Assembly (NCBI GenBank): GCA_028565635.1
Contig: JAOXYB010064868.1
Coordinates: 1 to 10,340, forward strand
DNA: 10,340 bases
Reading direction: 5' to 3'
Source of the DNA: Phoronis ovalis
Taxonomy: Eukaryota; Phoronida; Phoronidae
The notes beneath the pieces were generated by a model, which was not told the origin of the DNA, did not search any database, and was given only the letters and a program-made list of their open reading frames with translations. A program made the position numbers and the translations under genes. Position 1 is the first letter of the stretch; every line of letters begins with the position of its first letter. This document shows positions 7,919 through 10,340 of the stretch, piece after piece.

Positions 7919-8309
7919 CAATATACTATTTGCATGCACTTGGTGGAGCCACCAGTCTGAGACCCAAACAATCCCAGCATGTCGCATTCTGTGCATGAAC
8001 AATGACGTAGTTCTGCGTGCGCTCACGTGATTCATTCATATAACGCATCCTTCGCATGTTGAGCCAAAACCAAATAAATCTGATATTTTTTTATCTAAGA
8101 AATACCCTCCTTTTTGTGAGCATATCAATACATAAACGACTATTTATTACTTAATATTTTTTTATTTTGTTAAAATTTAGCGGTTAAATCTTTTCTAAAG
8201 TCAGATTAAAAAAAGCAAGTTTTGTGTATAGCTAAAGGATGACGGTATAGAAAAGGGTCTGACTGTACTGCGACTGTAGCGCCCTCAAGTGCATGCAAAT
8301 AGCCTATTG
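7919..8309. mobile_element. 391-bp segment with 24-bp terminal inverted repeats (MITE-like)
   Basis: CTATTTGCATGCACTTG at 7926-7942 is exactly inverted at 8286-8302. Pairing extends outward after a 2-bp mismatch to CAATA (7919-7923) against TATTG (8305-8309), giving a 24-bp repeat with 22 matches. Similarity seems to continue inward more loosely: GGAGCC..CAGTC...AGACCC on the left, and GGCGCTACAGTC..AGACCC on the reversed right. No open reading frame inside looks like a transposase, and no clear target-site duplication flanks it. A non-autonomous DNA transposon is the likeliest reading; a simple inverted duplication is the alternative. It overlaps the likely 3' UTR of the caspase-like gene, including its poly(A)-signal candidates. 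Confidence 0.6.
8143..8166 (-). promoter_or_regulatory. Candidate poly(A) signals for the caspase-like gene
   Basis: Read on the minus strand, AATAAA occurs at 8166-8161 and again at 8148-8143, about 240-260 nt downstream of the stop at 8402. A variant ATTAAA lies at 8365-8360, closer to the stop. Either could end the transcript. In this AT-rich DNA such words also arise by chance. Confidence 0.3.
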
Positions 8310-8401
8310 TTCCAATATGATACATCTAATGGCATATCTAGTATCTGTAAGATCGTGCTTTTAATGATCTATTCGATTATATTAAACACCTTTTACAAGT
8401 A

Positions 8402-8728
8402 CTAGGTGAGGCGAAGGTCCAAACTTGGCGCTTCCTCTACCCAACTCATTCGTTTCTCTGGGCTCCCTAATACTAGATTTTTATCCAAAGTGCTTGAGAG
8501 TTCACAAGCAAGCATAATGCGGATGATTTCTCCGTCTTCAGTTGATACTTCAGCATAAGGTCCGTAGTTTTTCTCCATATTTTTATTTGTGTTGCTTATG
8601 ATGCGTTGAATGTCTTCTTCTTTGCCATATTTATACAACTCCTCAGTAAGACAGTTGATAAACGGGCTTCCTGTTTCTGTATGACCGCCGAAAGTGTTTA
8701 TCAGATTTTGTGAGGGCAGGATGGGTAT
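8402..8728 (-). CDS. Caspase-like gene, terminal exon encoding the p10 subunit
   Basis: The minus-strand exon starts after a strong acceptor (TTTTCGTTTTACATTAG, AG at 8730-8729) in phase 0 and ends at TAG 8404-8402, about 108 codons. Caspase p10 landmarks run in order: IPILPSQNLINTFGG (the IPxxADFL...T..G region), GSPFINCLTEELYKYGKEED (canonical GSWFIQSLC..L..YG), IQRIISNTNKNMEK (I.TRVN.KVA), then ACELSSTLDKNLVL (canonical PC..STLTK.LYF). About 20 extra residues follow. The Trp of GSWF is Pro, and the W-R substrate-binding stretch before it is shortened (GGHTETGS). Caspase p10 pairs with p20 to form the cysteine-protease fold. This exon is intact, with no internal stop over 327 nt, unlike the p20 exon upstream. 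The similarity is clear; the subfamily is not. Confidence 0.85.
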   Translation of the reverse strand: MPILPSQNLINTFGGHTETGSPFINCLTEELYKYGKEEDIQRIISNTNKNMEKNYGPYAEVSTEDGEIIRIMLACELSSTLDKNLVLGSPEKRMSWVEEAPSLDLRLT

Positions 8729-9146
8729 CTAATGTAAAACGAAAACACATATCTCACTCCTCTATTCCTAATCAATATTATTATGGATCATTAGGTGAAA
8801 TCAGGAACACAGTAAAACGTAACACTTATTTACTTTCTTAAAGCAACCAAGGTAATGTTATATGCGTTCACATGTCTAGGGTGTCTTTGATAAAAAAATG
8901 GCAAATATATATAATATTATTCTTATCACAAATCAGAAAGTCTCCGATTAATAGGCCTATATCCAAGTCTCTGTTAAAGAACGCTAATAAGAATTATATC
9001 GTGTAGAATAAAAATGTAGTTTTGGCGGACCCTGATACTGTTATCTATATATACAGATTTTCGATTTACGCATAGCATTTTTTCCATTGAACATTTTTAT
9101 TGTTTTGTTGTTGGGTGAGCAGATAATGTAGTGAGTTAGGATTTAC
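8729..9146 (-). other. Intron between the p20 and p10 caspase exons
   Basis: About 420 bp of AT-rich sequence lies between donor (9150 or 9146) and acceptor (8730-8729) on the minus strand. In the frame that matches caspases, the p20 exon ends after 1 or 2 bases of a codon, whereas the p10 exon starts in phase 0. A short linker exon may therefore be hidden here, or the reading frame has decayed. I could not identify such an exon. Confidence 0.6.
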
Positions 9147-9446
9147 CTACCGTTTAATGTACTTTGGTAGGAAACAAACATAAACAGTTTTGATTTGTTC
9201 TTTAATGCTGGAACATTGTACTCACTAAACATTTTAGTGATTTCATTTATACAGATAGTTTCTCCATCTACACCACACACATTTCACCATATAAACCATG
9301 AGACATAATGCACCATAGAAACATGGAATGCGCGGAATCGATTGAGTAGCTACATTCAGTCAGATGTAATCTCATTTCTTGTGCTTGCAAATCATTAATT
9401 ATATCTACATCGAAGCCAAACCATTTAAACAATTTATGCAGTTTAT
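9147..9446 (-). pseudogene. Caspase-like gene, p20 C-terminal exon, frame-broken and lacking catalytic Cys
   Basis: The exon follows a strong acceptor (TTTTTTTATATTTTTATAG, AG at 9448-9447) and ends at a donor, GTAGGT after 9151 or GTAAAT after 9147. The first frame reads DKLHKLFKWFGFDVDIINDL (with D inferred from the shared codon), matching the L...F..LGF.V....DL of caspases, and reaches IMSHGLYGEM with the catalytic His codon at 9298-9300. It then stops at TAG 9270-9268. Two nucleotides out of phase, the family sequence resumes: VDGETICINEITKMF, NVPALKNKSKLF, then MFVSYQSTLNG. In caspases KLF is followed by FIQACRG; here the Cys position is Tyr (TAC, 9169-9167) and Gln, Ala, Arg and Gly are also lost. 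The earlier p20 exon is not in the window. It is either a pseudogene or a pseudo-caspase with a sequence error. Confidence 0.8.
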
Positions 9447-9640
9447 CTATAAAAATATAAAAAAACAAGGGTATGGCGTGAGCATCATATCATAGTGCCT
9501 ATTTTGACCCTGATGTCAAAAGGTCAGTCAATTTTTGCATTTTTAAATGCTGGTGATAAAATTGTAAATGGCTAACAAGTTTTGTATTATGTATGTAATT
9601 ATGATGATTTTGGAAGCTATTAATGAGTTACAAACGTTTT
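9447..9640. other. Intron-like sequence upstream of the p20 exon
   Basis: No preceding caspase exon (the RG.ALIINN region) is visible here or further right, so the upstream intron probably leaves the window. GCATTTTTAAATGC (9537-9550) is a 14-bp near-palindrome, and an AGGTCA half-site lies at 9521-9526. Confidence 0.45.
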
Positions 9641-10100
9641 TAAGATGGCCAAACATGGCTGCCAGTCGGCCATATTGAATGCCATCTGGGCCAAAATTAC
9701 ACCTGACCTGAACTTACCCTCTGCTGAATATGACGTTGATTGAATAAACCTCAAGCTGTGCCATCTTGAGAAAAAACATGGGATATGGTCACTAGTCGGC
9801 CATCTTAGAATTATACCAGACTTGTACTTTGACGCGTATTTACCCTGTATACCGATACGCAGTTGATCGGGTAAACACTGGAGCAGTTATTGTGAAACAA
9901 AAAAAGTTTTACGTACAACGAAAAGTGTTAAAAATTCGGATCGGCATTTGGTACACTTTTCAAAATCGCTCAAAATGTCACCTAGCATATTACGCCCACC
10001 AACCTTTGGCCTTAGTGAATCCACCTTCGAATGTCCAGTCCTGACGTACTCTCTCGGGAACAAACATGGCTGCCTGTCATATATTGGAAGTAATCTGGAT
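9641..10100. repeat. Degenerate repeat copies rich in AAGATGGCC/GGCCATCTT
   Basis: Three related starts are visible: AAACATGGCTGCC (9651-9663), a weaker AAACATG...AGTCGGCCATCTT (9774-9806) and AAACATGGCTGCC again (10062-10074). Copy 1 and copy 2 share AGTCGGCCAT (9664-9673 and 9794-9803), followed by alignable TTA.ACC.GAC.TG.ACTT. Copies 1 and 3 share CATATTG and ATCTGG just downstream. Further AAGATGGCC or GCCATCTTG words occur at 9642-9650 and 9760-9768. Open frames here are short and interrupted and show no protein similarity. Confidence 0.6.
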
Positions 10101-10150
10101 CGTAATTACAATTGATCTGCTCTATGATCTGCATTTATCCCTGTTTGTTG

Positions 10151-10290
10151 CCCCTACTCCCGGGGGTACTCGAGTTATTGTTTGCAGCCGAGTTGAACAT
10201 TTTGGATTTCGATTGTATACTTTTTACTGTATTTTTTTTGGATTGCTACCGTAAAGATATTCCAAAATTTGGATTGCTACCCACTGCTTA
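10151..10290. repeat. CCCGGG-containing repeat with TTTGGATTGCTACC duplication
   Basis: TACTCCCGGGGGTAC (10155-10169), a near-palindrome, opens a stretch in which TTTGGATTGCTACC occurs exactly at 10237-10250 and 10268-10281, with a partial TTTGGATTTCGATTG at 10201-10215. The spacing of about 31-37 bp suggests a small internal array. The stretch resembles the other CCCGGG-marked segments in base make-up. The frames covering it (10066-10300) are not supported as genes. Confidence 0.5.
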
Positions 10291-10340
10291 CAGCAAATAA
10301 TTTTGATTAATTTTAGGTTTGTATCCATAATTCCATAAAT

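Noticed and set aside
7853-8035. Minus-strand 60-codon open frame
   Set aside because: It spans the left inverted end of the MITE-like segment and shows no protein similarity.
9829-10044. Plus-strand 71-codon open frame starting with a non-ATG codon
   Set aside because: It lies inside degenerate repeat copies and has no ATG or recognisable domain.
10066-10300. Two overlapping plus-strand frames of 62 codons
   Set aside because: Both cover repeat sequence (CCCGGG and TTTGGATTGCTACC copies), and their hydrophobic character follows from T-rich DNA.

Overview
The window is AT-rich eukaryotic nuclear DNA. It has spliced gene fragments, a decayed non-LTR retrotransposon and many short dispersed repeats. 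The retroelement type, the AGGTCA-rich and GGTTGCA-hairpin repeats, and a caspase in short exons fit a marine invertebrate, most likely a mollusc or other lophotrochozoan. That is an inference from general character, not a species call. There is no sign of prokaryotic organisation, and no complete gene lies inside the window.

Left part (1-1465): a ladder of degenerate CTGTGGTAAAT motifs (6-216), unexplained AT-rich DNA, then a repeat unit that opens with a 9-bp hairpin (819-843) and a pyrimidine tract and continues as a dense field of AGGTCA half-sites (988-1462). Next, on the minus strand (about 3850 down to 1466), lies a non-LTR retrotransposon truncated at both ends and frameshifted. It keeps the C-terminal half of an AP-type endonuclease and most of a reverse transcriptase.

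Middle (3850-7900): one short plus-strand exon (4251-4339) looks like the basic N-terminal region of the SRFBP1/BUD22 family, with a good acceptor and donor but no partner exons recognised. It is followed by repeat-like DNA: a CRE and an AP-1 consensus about 90 bp apart, a segment bounded by CCCGGG palindromes, short tandem and direct repeats, and two small hairpins. I see no gene from about 6000 to 7900.

Right part (7919-10340): the main find is the 3' end of a caspase-like gene on the minus strand. One exon (about 9446-9147) carries the second half of the p20 domain with the catalytic His in SHG. A last exon (8728-8402) carries nearly all of p10. The p20 exon has a 2-nt frame break in a GT run. 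Where caspases have QACxG the sequence reads VSYQS, so the catalytic Cys is replaced by Tyr, the same replacement found in the pseudo-caspase c-FLIP. This is either a pseudogene or a pseudo-caspase gene with a sequencing error. Downstream of it lies a 391-bp segment bounded by a 24-bp inverted repeat. Upstream of it (9640-10290) lie degenerate copies of a repeat rich in AAGATGGCC/GGCCATCTT motifs and a CCCGGG-containing repeat.
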